Shown here one piece after another: positions 51,330 through 61,034 of a stretch of 64,000 nucleotides of DNA; positions within the stretch are counted from its first letter, which is position 1; each line of letters starts with the position of its first letter. The stretch covers positions 186,001 through 250,000 of the forward strand of contig JAHHIL010000002.1 of the NCBI GenBank assembly GCA_019358975.1. Reading direction: 5' to 3'. Source of the DNA: Trichocoleus desertorum ATA4-8-CV12. GTDB lineage: Bacteria; Cyanobacteriota; Cyanobacteriia; FACHB-46. The notes under the pieces were generated by a model that ran no database searches, was not told the origin of the DNA, and was given only the letters and a program-made list of their open reading frames with translations. Position numbers and translations under genes: made by a program.

Positions 51330-53753
51330 ATGTCTGAACTGATTCAGGCCGTTATAGACAACAATGAGAAGACTGATTTGCGGCAATTTCTCAGAGACTT
51401 ACGCCAGCAGGAGCAACGCTACCTATTACGCAATGAGATCTTGAACGCATTTTCGGCTTACTGTAGTAATCACCAAAAACCTGAACAGTTTTGTCATGCT
51501 TCCCATTTAGGCAAGCTGATCGATTACACCCAGGAAATTATTCTGGACGAGGAAAGCTTTTGTTTTATTGTTCGTCCTAAGATTGCTAGCCAAGAAATTT
51601 TTCGCCTCTCTGAAGATAACCTTACCGTTGATGTGATGACGGTGCAGGAGTTGCTGGATCTGCGGGATCTATTGGTGAATCGCTTTCATCCCAATGAAGG
51701 AGATGTCTTAGAGCTAGACTTTCAACCCTTTTACGACTATTCACCCACCATCCGCGACCCTAAAAATATTGGTAAAGGAGTGCAATTCCTGAACCGATAT
51801 CTATCCAGTAAGTTGTTCCAAGACCCACAGGAATGGTTAGAAGCGCTATTTAAGTTTTTAAGTTTGCACCGCCATAACGGCACACAATTGCTGATTAATG
51901 AGCGCATTAGGAGCCAAGGCGAGCTTTCAGACCAGCTGAAGAAAGCCCTGCAATTTGTGAGTGGTCGTCCAACCGATGCAGCTTATGAAACCTTTCGCTT
52001 TGACCTTCAAGCAATGGGTTTTGAGCCGGGATGGGGAAACACGGCAGGTCGCGTCAACGAAACCTTAGAACTTTTAGACGAACTGATCGACTCTCCCGAT
52101 CACCAAACCTTAGAAGCCTTCATCTCGCGAATTCCAATGGTTTTCCGGGTGGTACTGGTGTCTCCTCACGGTTGGTTTGGCCAAGAGGGAGTCTTGGGGC
52201 GACCCGATACAGGTGGCCAAGTGGTTTATGTACTTGACCAAGCCAAGAGTATAGAGAAGCAACTGCAAGAAGATTTGTGTCTGGCTGGGTTAGATGTCAC
52301 AAAGGTGCAGCCCAAGGTTGTCATTCTCAGTCGCTTGATCCCCAATAGTGATGGCACTCGCTGTAATCAGCGCTTAGAAAAAGTGCATGGCACTGATAAT
52401 GCCTGGATTTTGCGGGTACCTTTCCGGGAATTTAATCCCAAATTGACTCAAAACTGGATTTCTCGCTTTGAGATCTGGCCTTACTTAGAAACTTATGCGA
52501 TCGATTCTGAGCGAGAACTTTTAGCAGAGTTTCAGGGCCGACCTGACTTGATTGTGGGTAACTATTCAGATGGTAATTTAGTTGCTTTTCTGCTGGCTCG
52601 TCGTCTTAAGGTGACTCAATGTAACGTTGCCCACGCTTTAGAGAAATCAAAGTACCTGTTCAGCAATCTTTACTGGCAGGATTCTGAGGAGCAGTATCAT
52701 TTCTCGCTCCAGTTCACGGCAGACTTGATTGCTATGAACGCGGCGAATTTCGTCATTAGTAGCACTTATCAAGAAATTGTCGGTACGCCTGACAGTATTG
52801 GTCAGTATGAGTCTTACAAGTGCTTTACCATGCCAGAGTTGTACCACGTGGTCAATGGTGTAGAGCTATTTAGCCCTAAGTTCAATGTGGTGCCACCAGG
52901 CGTCAATGAGGCGGTTTACTTCCCCTATACCCGCACTGATGATCGCTTACCCGACGATCGCGATCGCTTAGAAGATTTACTTTTCACCTTAGAAGACCCA
53001 GAACAAGCCTACGGCAAGCTTGATGATCCGAGCAAACAGCCTTTATTTTCAATGGCAAGGCTCGATCGCATCAAGAACTTAACGGGTTTAGCCGAGTGCT
53101 TTGGTCGTAGCCCAGAATTGCAGGAGCGCTGCAATCTGATTTTGGTGGCGGGCAAATTGCGGGTAGAGGATACGGCGGATCGCGAAGAAGCGAGTGAAAT
53201 GGAAAAGCTCTATCGCATCATTGACGAGCACAATCTTCACGGCAAAATTCGTTGGTTAGGCGTACGTTTGCCCAAGACCGACTCCGGTGAGATTTATCGC
53301 GTCATTGCAGATCATCAAGGTATCTTTGTACAACCAGCCTTGTTTGAAGCTTTTGGCTTGACGATTCTAGAGGCGATGATTTCTGGTATACCCACGTTTG
53401 CCACTCAGTTTGGTGGCCCCTTGGAAATTATTCAGGATCGAGTCAATGGCTTCTACATCAACCCCACGAATTTAGAAGAAATGGCTGGGAAGATTCTGGA
53501 GTTTGTTTCTAAGTGCGAGCAAAATCCCAACTACTGGCAGGAGATTTCTAACCGGGGAATTGAGCGGGTTTATAGCACATACACCTGGAGAATCCATACC
53601 ACGCGCTTATTGTCGCTGGCTAAGATCTATGGCTTCTGGAATTACACTTCTCAGGAAGACCGAGAAGATATGCTCCGCTATTTGGAATCTCTGTTCTATC
53701 TACTCTTTAAACCCAGAGCCAAGCAGTTGATGGAACAGCACATGCATCATTAG
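51330..53753 (+). CDS. susA: Sucrose synthase
   Basis: An 807-residue GT-B glycosyltransferase (family GT4) that interconverts sucrose plus a nucleoside diphosphate with fructose and a sugar nucleotide; in cyanobacteria it mainly cleaves sucrose. N-terminal regulatory domains (about 1-260) precede the GT-B core, which starts with VVLVSPHGWFGQEGVLGRPDTGGQVVYVLDQ. The C-terminal nucleotide site includes FSMARLDRIKNLTGL and the E-x7-E motif in FEAFGLTILEAMISGIPTFAT. The length is normal. A good ribosome site precedes the ATG and a strong terminator follows. Confidence 0.95.
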   Translation: MSELIQAVIDNNEKTDLRQFLRDLRQQEQRYLLRNEILNAFSAYCSNHQKPEQFCHASHLGKLIDYTQEIILDEESFCFIVRPKIASQEIFRLSEDNLTVDVMTVQELLDLRDLLVNRFHPNEGDVLELDFQPFYDYSPTIRDPKNIGKGVQFLNRYLSSKLFQDPQEWLEALFKFLSLHRHNGTQLLINERIRSQGELSDQLKKALQFVSGRPTDAAYETFRFDLQAMGFEPGWGNTAGRVNETLELLDELIDSPDHQTLEAFISRIPMVFRVVLVSPHGWFGQEGVLGRPDTGGQVVYVLDQAKSIEKQLQEDLCLAGLDVTKVQPKVVILSRLIPNSDGTRCNQRLEKVHGTDNAWILRVPFREFNPKLTQNWISRFEIWPYLETYAIDSERELLAEFQGRPDLIVGNYSDGNLVAFLLARRLKVTQCNVAHALEKSKYLFSNLYWQDSEEQYHFSLQFTADLIAMNAANFVISSTYQEIVGTPDSIGQYESYKCFTMPELYHVVNGVELFSPKFNVVPPGVNEAVYFPYTRTDDRLPDDRDRLEDLLFTLEDPEQAYGKLDDPSKQPLFSMARLDRIKNLTGLAECFGRSPELQERCNLILVAGKLRVEDTADREEASEMEKLYRIIDEHNLHGKIRWLGVRLPKTDSGEIYRVIADHQGIFVQPALFEAFGLTILEAMISGIPTFATQFGGPLEIIQDRVNGFYINPTNLEEMAGKILEFVSKCEQNPNYWQEISNRGIERVYSTYTWRIHTTRLLSLAKIYGFWNYTSQEDREDMLRYLESLFYLLFKPRAKQLMEQHMHH

Positions 53754-53824
53754 ATAACTAGGGATAACCAGAGATCACTAAATAACTCGCGCTCAGTTTA
53801 GATTACTGTCTAACTGAACCTGGG

Positions 53825-53866
53825 AGCGATCGCCCATCACCTACTTCATGGGGGCGATCGCTTTTT
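53825..53866 (+). terminator. Rho-independent terminator of sucrose synthase, built from HIP1
   Basis: AGCGATCGCCC (53825-53835) and GGGCGATCGCT (53852-53862) are perfect 11-bp inverted arms followed by TTTTT. Each arm holds a full HIP1 octamer, so the genome-wide repeat has become the stem of a terminator. Confidence 0.8.
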
Positions 53867-53900
53867 GCTGAGTTTCTGAACTGGGGCTTTAACGGGTTCT

Positions 53901-55020
53901 TTAGCGATCGCAGCACCACAGCTTCACAGTTCCATCCATATGGCCACTCGCTAAAGAGGCTCCATCAGGACTGAAGCTAACGGTACTCACTGACTTTGAG
54001 TGACTGGGTAGCCACTGGCTCCAACCAGATCCTAGAGTGCGGATGAGCTGACCTGTCACTGGGCACCAAAGTCTGACCTTACAATCCGTACCACCGCTAG
54101 CTAGGGTTTGACCATCGGGGCTAAAAGCAATCGCTAAAACACCACCGACATGACCAGAGAGAGTAAGGAATGCCTCCCCTTTCGCCAGATTCCACAACCG
54201 AATAGTGGCATCCTCACTAGTGCTGGCTAGTACGGCATCGTCTGGGCTTAAAGCCAGAGAAGTGACCTGCTTGGTATGACCCACCAACGTCCGAATCACC
54301 TCTCCCGTTTGGATGGCCCAAAGCTTGATGGTTTGGTCGTAACTGCTGCTCGCTAAAACCTGAGCTTGGGGATCAAAGGCGACTCCACTGACGGTATCCG
54401 TATGACCCAAAAAGGTTTGCTGCAAAGTTCCGGTTGAGAGATTCCAAAGCTTAACGCTATTGTCATAGCTGCCACTGGCGAGGAGTTGCCTGTGAGCTGC
54501 GATCGCGACAGTTTTAACTCCAGCAGCATGACCTTTCAGGGTATGAAACAGAGCCTTAGTTTCGAGATTCCAAACCTTAAGGGCACCGTCCTCAGCACTA
54601 CTATTCACTAAGACTGGGAAGGTTTCTGTTACTCCTGCGTTTTGCCCATTCTGAGCGGTGGATCGCACCTATCGCAATGGAACTCGTAGACCCAACATGA
54701 CTGAAACAGCCGAGGAGTTCTTGGGTTTGGAGGTGCCACATTTTGATGGAGTTTGGTTGTCTACCCCAAGCGGAATAACCACAACCTAACGTCTGCCCAT
54801 CTGGACTAAAAGCAACCGATGATACTAAGGCTGGGTAAACCGAGAAGGTAGACCGTAGTTGAGCTTGCCGCCAAGATGGAACTGAGTGATCGCCAACGAA
54901 TAGAATTTTGCTTCTGATGGCCTCCAGAACCGCTTGAGGCATTCCTGGCCTCAATTCTGCACCAATCCAAACCTGAGAATCTACTAGACCTGTCTTCTGA
55001 GAAATTTGCTTACCAGTCAT
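53901..55020 (-). pseudogene. WD40-repeat protein gene with a frameshift
   Basis: A beta-propeller protein of about 370 residues split into two frames. The upstream frame (55020 to about 54660) holds a leader and the first repeat (SSVAFSPDGQTLGCGY, IKMWHLQTQELLGCF). The downstream frame holds five repeats (LVNSSAEDGALKVWNL; LASGSYDNSVKLWNL; LASSSYDQTIKLWAI; LASTSEDATIRLWNL; LASGGTDCKVRLW) and a last one ending VKLWCCDR. A one-base shift between 54601 and 54668 breaks continuity, in the middle of the second repeat. It may be a real pseudogene or a sequencing error. Confidence 0.75.
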
Positions 55021-55473
55021 TCGGGCATGTTACTCCGATGAGTCAAGGGGAGGGGAGACAAAGTTTCAAAAAACTCTCCTGAATAACTCAGTGCTCAGAA
55101 GTGGATGGCGTGCTTTACAGAAGGTGATATTTTTAACTCAGCGATCGCCTTTGAGAGCTTTGTCTAGGCTAAGATTCTCACGTTGCAGCCCCTACTATCT
55201 AGAGCGCTACTGAATTTTTGCCAGAAAAACATTTTCAGAATGCTTACGTGTATTTCTTGCAAAGAAGAAGTAGTATTTGATACTTTTATTTCCCATCGTA
55301 GACAGTTAAAAATACCAAGCCGCTAAGCTACTAGATCGCTATATACCTAGGCCCAGGAGTTTATTTGTGTTAGTCATTGTTCCCCAAAAATCCCAAAAAA
55401 CAAGAGGCAAAGACATCAGACTGTGTCTTTACCTCCAGAGTTAAAGGGGAAATATCAGTCGTTTTGACTTGAG
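55021..55473. other. Intergenic stretch between WD40 and antiporter genes
   Basis: About 450 bases without a gene. It holds the WD40 gene promoter and a weak inverted repeat, AAAGACA...TGTCTTT (55410-55431), followed on the minus strand by a T-run, which could end the antiporter transcript. One HIP1-type site at 55142. Confidence 0.4.
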
Positions 55474-56592
55474 CTAGACCAAACCCTCTACTACGGGGTG
55501 GAAGTAAAAAGCGAAGCCTAGGACTAAGTAAGCAGCTAAAAGCAAAGTCCCCTCTAGCCAATTAGATCGACCATCCGAACTAATCGAGTTGGCAATTAAA
55601 ACGGCAACGGCAACAGCAACTAGCTCGAAGGGATTAAAGTCTAGATCCATTGGCTGACCCATCAACCATCCCGCTAAGACCAAGATTGGGGCGACAAACA
55701 AAGCGATTTGTAGGCTAGAACCGACCGCTACTGAGACTGAAAGATCCATTTTATTTTTCATGGCTACAGTCACAGCAGTGGCATGTTCTGCGGCATTTCC
55801 CACAATTGGCAACAAAATGACTCCTGTAAAGAGAGGGGTCAGGCCAAGACGGGCGGTCGCAACTTCTAAGGTATCTACTAATAACTCTGATTCCACGGCA
55901 ACTAGAAGGGTGGCGGCTAACAGGACCCCAATCCACAAAGGCAGATTTACTTTGTGCTCTGAGACGTCTGGGGCTAAATTGACCTCTGCCAGTTCAGTGG
56001 GTTCTAGTTCTGCCAATCCCACATCATAGAGATAAGTGTGGGTTCGCATGGAAAATAAAAGGGTCAGGCCATAAACCACAATTAAAACCACGGCCACAGC
56101 AATCGATAACTTCTGAATTGTGATGGGGCTGATCCCGGTTGAGGTCACGTTCACTGCTGTTGGTAACAGGAGTGCAATTACTGCCAGGTTCATGGAGGAG
56201 GCATTCACACGAGCTACAATCGGTTGAAATTCCTGCTCTTTATAGCGCAAACCTCCTAGCAGCATAGAGAGCCCCATCACGAGAAGTAAGTTGCCAATGA
56301 TTGATCCCGTGATGCTGGCTTTAACCACGTCAATCAATCCTGCCCGCAAAGCGACTAAGGCAATAATCAGTTCAGTGGCATTGCCAAAGGTGGCATTGAG
56401 TAGCCCGCCCAAGGAAGGCCCCGCCACAACAGCAATTTCCTCGGTCGCAGTTCCCATCCAAGCGGCTAAAGGTAGAATCGCCAAACCAGCAGTAATAAAC
56501 ACTACTAGCGATCCCCACTCTAAAAAATGAGCAGCGATCGAGATGGGAATGAAGATTAGTAGCCCAGTAAAAATTGCGTCTTTGATTGTCAT
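55474..56592 (-). CDS. cax: Calcium/proton antiporter (CaxA family)
   Basis: A 372-residue membrane protein with eleven predicted helices that exchanges Ca2+ for protons, acting in calcium export and salt or alkaline tolerance. The two inverted alpha-repeat motifs that form the transport path are intact: [21 protein letters not shown] (about 58-78) and [19 protein letters not shown] (about 265-283), both with the acidic residue. A central acidic loop ([11 protein letters not shown]) is cytosolic. The length is typical of the bacterial CaxA branch. Encoded alone. ATG 56592 has a moderate leader. Confidence 0.9.
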   Translation of the reverse strand: MTIKDAIFTGLLIFIPISIAAHFLEWGSLVVFITAGLAILPLAAWMGTATEEIAVVAGPSLGGLLNATFGNATELIIALVALRAGLIDVVKASITGSIIGNLLLVMGLSMLLGGLRYKEQEFQPIVARVNASSMNLAVIALLLPTAVNVTSTGISPITIQKLSIAVAVVLIVVYGLTLLFSMRTHTYLYDVGLAELEPTELAEVNLAPDVSEHKVNLPLWIGVLLAATLLVAVESELLVDTLEVATARLGLTPLFTGVILLPIVGNAAEHATAVTVAMKNKMDLSVSVAVGSSLQIALFVAPILVLAGWLMGQPMDLDFNPFELVAVAVAVLIANSISSDGRSNWLEGTLLLAAYLVLGFAFYFHPVVEGLV

Positions 56593-57190
56593 TCAGGTTC
56601 AGTTGTATACCCTAGTAAGCCCGGATTAGGGCCGATGAATAAATTCCGAGTTTAGAATACCCCATGCTCTACCGCTTCTTAGGTTCCGACTGTCGTAATT
56701 AGGGAAAGGCTTAATTAGGGAGAATGAAGTAACAAAACATTTCTTTTGTTGTTCTAGACGAAACTCTTGTTGCAAATCCTTAACTGAGTCTTAAGTTTGC
56801 CTAGCCTTTACGGTTCAATCGAGTTATGTTGCAAGCAAGGCTTCCCTATCTTTTGGCCGTTGTCAGGCTGTTTGACCTCTGATCCCCAAAAACCTAGTTC
56901 TTAAGGCTTAGTTTTGCAGCCCTTAGACTGTACTTTTAGTCGGATTGTTTACTCGTTTAATCTTAGATAGAGTGCTATCTAAATCTTTAGTCGGACTTGA
57001 TGCGATCGCAGCTTACCTATCGTTTTCTCTGCGTCACTTTTCCCAGAAAGCGCTGGCTGAGCCGATTTGACACACATTGCTTACCTTCAACCTTTTCCAG
57101 AATTTGTTCCTATCGCTAACTCCTGCCATAACACTGTGATTTGGTGAGTTGTTTCTGTTTCGCTATTTTCTTTATTTGGATATACCTAAG
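56593..57190. other. Intergenic stretch between antiporter and GH57 genes
   Basis: A nearly 600-base AT-rich stretch with no supportable gene; divergent promoters for the two flanking genes must be here. A duplication TTTAGTCGGA occurs near 56936 and 56990 and an inverted repeat TAGATAGAGTGCTATCTA near 56965. HIP1 appears once (57002). Confidence 0.4.
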
Positions 57191-59923
57191 ATGACTTCTC
57201 ATTCCGATGTCTTCACCTCAGAGCATGAGGAAGTTGGGAGCATAGCTCAAGCTGAGTTCTCTACTGGGGCGGAAGCTAACTATTCTGCCTCGCTAACGGC
57301 TCAAGCATCTCCTAGTACTGATCCCCTGCAAACTGCATTGGGAGTGTATGTGACCGTTCATGGGCACTTCTATCAGCCACCCAGAGAGAATCCTTACCTA
57401 GATGCGATCGAGCGACAACCCAGTGCGGGGCCTTTTCACGACTGGAATGAGCGGATTCATCATGAGTGCTACCGTCCCAATGCCTTTGCCAGAGTGCTGA
57501 ATGACCAAGGTGAAGTGACGGGGATCGTCAATAACTATGAGTATTTGAGCTTTAATATTGGCCCCACGTTGATGAACTGGATCGAACGCCATGACGTGGA
57601 GGTGTATCAACGGATTGTGGAAGCAGACCGTAAGAGTTGCGATCGCCTGAATGGTCACGGTAATGCGATCGCTCAGGTCTATAACCACATCATCATGCCC
57701 TTGGCGAATGAGCGAGACAAATACACACAAATTCGGTGGGGCAAAGCAGATTTTCGTTCTCACTTTGGTCGTGATCCCGAAGGCATGTGGCTGGCAGAGG
57801 CGGCGGTCGATTACCCCACCCTAGAAGCCTTGATTGCCGAAGGCATTCGCTTTATTGTGCTGGCTCCCTCCCAAGCGCAGCGTTGCCGACCCTTCCCTCG
57901 TGAGCATCAACCCCACCCGCAATGGCATGAAGTGGGAGGAGGGCAGATTGATCCCACCCGTCCCTATCGGTGTTTCTTGCCGGGGGGCAATCCCAATTAC
58001 GATTACATCGACATTTTCTTTTACGATGGCCCGATCTCGCGGGATATGGGCTTTAGCGACGTACTCTACAACTCTAGCCATTTTGTCGGGCGGATTGGTC
58101 AAGCGGTGCGTGGGGATCAGCGGCCCGCCCAAATGCTCTCGGTTGCGACCGATGGTGAAACCTTTGGTCACCACAAAGGCGGCACAGAGAAAACTCTCGC
58201 TTATGCGTTCTTGAAAGAATTCGCCAATCGGGGTTGGACTGTTACTAACTTTGCCCACTACCTCAGCATCCATCCCCCAACCTGGGAAGTAGAACTCAAG
58301 CCTGTGACTGCTTGGAGTTGTGCCCACGGCGTCGATCGCTGGCAGGAAGACTGTGGCTGTGGCGGTGAAGGTGGGTTTTGGCACCAAAAATGGCGACGAC
58401 CTTTGCGCGATGCCTTGGATTGGCTGCGGGATCAGTTGATTAAAGTCTACGAGGACAGCGGCAAAAAGTTTTTCCGTGATCCCTGGCAAGCCAGAGATGA
58501 ATACATTCAAGTGATGCGCGATCGCAGTGCCAGCAATATTGAGCGCTTCATGATCCGCCATCGTAGCCGTAAACTAACCGCGACGGATCAAGTGGATGCT
58601 CTGCGGTTACTGGAGATGCAGCGTCATGCTCTCTTGATGTACACCAGTTGCGGCTGGTTTTTTGAAGAGTTGTCCCGACCCGAAGGAGTGCAAATTCTCC
58701 GCTACGCAGCGCGGGCGTTGGAGTTGGCAGGTGATGTTGCGGGTGTGCAGCTAGAGAAGGGATTTATCAAGCGCTTAGGCACAGCACCCAGCAATATTGA
58801 GTATTTCCGGCATGGGTCTGGGGTGTATCGCCATTTGGTGACAACTGCCCAAATTACCTTAGAGCAGGTGGCTGCCCACTATGCCATTAGTTCTCTATTC
58901 ACCACTTATCCGCCAGAGCACCGAGTTTATTGCTACACCGCTCATCAACTCGACTACCAATTGCAGCGCATGGGATCGCTGACTTTGGCTGTTGGGCAGG
59001 TGCAGCTAGTTTCTGAAATCACCTGGGAAAGCACTCACCTGACCTTTGCGGTGCTGCATCTAGGCGGATGGGACTTCCACTGCTGCATTCAGAACTTCTC
59101 AGGGCGGCGGGAGTACAGTCGGCAAAAAGATAGCTTGTTTGCGGCGCTGAAACAGGCTAGCGCTGCCCAGACTATTTTGGCGATGAATCGCATTTTTGGG
59201 GATCAGTCCTACAACTTACAGAACCTGTTTGCGGAAGAACGCCACCGGATTATGCAGTTGCTGACCCAAGAAACCCTGCTGCGCCTGGATCAGCTTTACA
59301 CGCAGGTTTACCGAGATAACTACGGCGTGTTGATGGCTTTCCATCGAGATGAGTTGCAGGTGCCGCAAGAATTGCAAGTGGCGGCAGAAATTGCCTTGAC
59401 GAACCGAGCGATCGCGTCGTTGCAAGCTCTAGAACAGGAAATGAGCGATCCCACCACTGCACCGCCTCCTTGCCTCAGTCACATTGCTGAGTTAGAAGCG
59501 ATCGCGACTGAAGCGAACCATTTGCACTGCCACTTGAACCTGACCGCAGGCAAAGAAATTCTGGAGCGCTTAATCTTGCGATCGCTTTGGAACCTATTGC
59601 ACAACTTCACGCCAGAAGCGATCGCAGATGAGGTGAAGCAACTACAACGCCTGCTAAAAACTGGGAAGCAGCTGAAGCTGACGCTCTCAATCGACCGGGC
59701 TCAAGAGCTTTATTTCTCATTTTTGCAAAGTCACATTCTGCCTGTCTGTGTCGATTTACTACAGCGACAGGCTCAGGGGCAGAGCGGAGACAAACCCCAG
59801 TTCCATCTCAAGGATTCTGCAACCCCTATTAACTTAAATGGCCTACAGCAACTACTCCAACTCGGCCCCGTTCTACTGGTGGATACCAGCAATTGGCTAG
59901 CTCAGTTAGCTGCCCTGAGTTAG
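57191..59923 (+). CDS. GH57-family protein with DUF3536
   Basis: A 910-residue cytoplasmic protein of glycoside hydrolase family 57 with an associated DUF3536 region. The N-terminal GH57 part (about 50-400) contains VTVHGHFYQPPRENPYLDAI, NVGPTLMNW-like FNIGPTLMNWIERHD and WLAEAAVDYPTLEALIAEGI, where the conserved Glu is expected to be the nucleophile. The remainder is helical. Substrate not assignable; GH57 enzymes act on alpha-1,4 or 1,6 glucans such as glycogen. The start at 57191 (MTSHSDVF) is preferred over a longer frame. Confidence 0.85.
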   Translation: MTSHSDVFTSEHEEVGSIAQAEFSTGAEANYSASLTAQASPSTDPLQTALGVYVTVHGHFYQPPRENPYLDAIERQPSAGPFHDWNERIHHECYRPNAFARVLNDQGEVTGIVNNYEYLSFNIGPTLMNWIERHDVEVYQRIVEADRKSCDRLNGHGNAIAQVYNHIIMPLANERDKYTQIRWGKADFRSHFGRDPEGMWLAEAAVDYPTLEALIAEGIRFIVLAPSQAQRCRPFPREHQPHPQWHEVGGGQIDPTRPYRCFLPGGNPNYDYIDIFFYDGPISRDMGFSDVLYNSSHFVGRIGQAVRGDQRPAQMLSVATDGETFGHHKGGTEKTLAYAFLKEFANRGWTVTNFAHYLSIHPPTWEVELKPVTAWSCAHGVDRWQEDCGCGGEGGFWHQKWRRPLRDALDWLRDQLIKVYEDSGKKFFRDPWQARDEYIQVMRDRSASNIERFMIRHRSRKLTATDQVDALRLLEMQRHALLMYTSCGWFFEELSRPEGVQILRYAARALELAGDVAGVQLEKGFIKRLGTAPSNIEYFRHGSGVYRHLVTTAQITLEQVAAHYAISSLFTTYPPEHRVYCYTAHQLDYQLQRMGSLTLAVGQVQLVSEITWESTHLTFAVLHLGGWDFHCCIQNFSGRREYSRQKDSLFAALKQASAAQTILAMNRIFGDQSYNLQNLFAEERHRIMQLLTQETLLRLDQLYTQVYRDNYGVLMAFHRDELQVPQELQVAAEIALTNRAIASLQALEQEMSDPTTAPPPCLSHIAELEAIATEANHLHCHLNLTAGKEILERLILRSLWNLLHNFTPEAIADEVKQLQRLLKTGKQLKLTLSIDRAQELYFSFLQSHILPVCVDLLQRQAQGQSGDKPQFHLKDSATPINLNGLQQLLQLGPVLLVDTSNWLAQLAALS

Positions 59924-59959
59924 CTATTACTGGTTAGCAAGCTGAGGGGAAAACTAGGG

Positions 59960-59981
59960 GGGCAGTCCTTTGGGATTGCCC
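59960..59981. terminator. Hairpin between GH57 and RsmB-like genes
   Basis: GGGCAGTCC (59960-59968) and GGATTGCCC (59973-59981) form a 9-bp stem with one mismatch and a TTTG loop, placed between the two convergent genes. No T-run, so its role as terminator is uncertain. Confidence 0.5.
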
Positions 59982-59992
59982 TCAACGAGTAG

Positions 59993-60943
59993 TTAAAGAT
60001 AAAGAAAGTCAGGGCGTTCTAAAAATTCGGTAGGAAGCTCGCTCATTGAGCCTTCTTCCATGTTCTTGAACAGAATTGTAAAGGCTCCTGCCCCTAAGCC
60101 TGAATGCGGCCACATGCGATAGCAGGGAATGTCTGTTAAGTGGGATTGAGCCGCAACCAAATGGGGTACGACCAAAGCTTGAAACTGAGGAAATTTAGTT
60201 AAAAACCACTCGCTCACCTGCTCATTTTCTTCCGGTGAGTAGGCACAAGTCATATAAGCTAAATAGCCTTGAGGAGCAACCAATTTCGCTGAGTTTGCCA
60301 GAATTCGTTTTTGCCGATTGGCATTTTTATTAATCAAAATTGGATGGAAGCAACCTGGAGCTTTACTTCCTTTGGCTAGCAAAGATTGACCTGTACAAGG
60401 AGCATCTACCAATACTACTTGAGCAGTATTAGGAATCAGCTCAGCCAGCACTTGTGAGTCTAAGCCAAGGGCGATCGCAGGGCTAATATGACAGCGTTTT
60501 AGGTTAGAAAGTAAAGCTCCCTTGCGCTTACCAATCACCTCATTACTAATCAGTAGCCGAGGGCGTAGGGCAGTCCAAGCAAAGACACTTTTGCCTCCCG
60601 GTGAGGCACACATATCCAAAATCAGATCAACAGGTTTCTCGATGGTCAATAAAGTAGAGGCAGCAAAAATTGAAGAAAAATCTAGACAATAGAAATTCCC
60701 GGCATCATGAAGAGGATGCTTGCCTGGTTTTTCATCTAAGACCAATCGTTCAATAAACTTTGGTTGCCAAAGCGTCGGTGACGCTAATTTAAATGGTGAT
60801 CTCTCAGGCTGTGCTTGACACCACAAAATTGCTGGATTGAAGGGTTTGGGATTCACCAAAGCGTCGATAAACTTTTCTTGATAAACTTCATCTTTGAATA
60901 AGCGTTGGCTAAATTTAACCAACAGATTAGAAGGCTTTTCCAT
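59993..60943 (-). CDS. RsmB/NOP2-family RNA m5C methyltransferase-like protein
   Basis: A 316-residue SAM-dependent methyltransferase of the NOL1/NOP2/Sun group that methylates cytosine in rRNA or tRNA. The SAM motif DLILDMCASPGGKSVFAW is near residue 105, and the two catalytic cysteines are in VDAPCTGQSLLAKG (about 190) and AYMTCAYSPEENEQVSEWF (about 245). The N-terminal NusB domain of RsmB is absent. RNA target not assignable. It lies downstream of the mnmH gene on the same strand with a 91-base gap. Confidence 0.85.
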   Translation of the reverse strand: MEKPSNLLVKFSQRLFKDEVYQEKFIDALVNPKPFNPAILWCQAQPERSPFKLASPTLWQPKFIERLVLDEKPGKHPLHDAGNFYCLDFSSIFAASTLLTIEKPVDLILDMCASPGGKSVFAWTALRPRLLISNEVIGKRKGALLSNLKRCHISPAIALGLDSQVLAELIPNTAQVVLVDAPCTGQSLLAKGSKAPGCFHPILINKNANRQKRILANSAKLVAPQGYLAYMTCAYSPEENEQVSEWFLTKFPQFQALVVPHLVAAQSHLTDIPCYRMWPHSGLGAGAFTILFKNMEEGSMSELPTEFLERPDFLYL

Positions 60944-61034
60944 AACACCCTATATAGCCAAATCACTATAGCTAAATCAGTAAGAGATAAGTGCAACTTC
61001 GGAGGTAGATTGTAGACTGTAACGTCTGACGTTA

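Noticed and set aside
57821-58561. Minus-strand frame of 246 residues opposite the GH57 gene
   Set aside because: It is a shadow of the GH57 coding sequence, with no family pattern or ribosome site.
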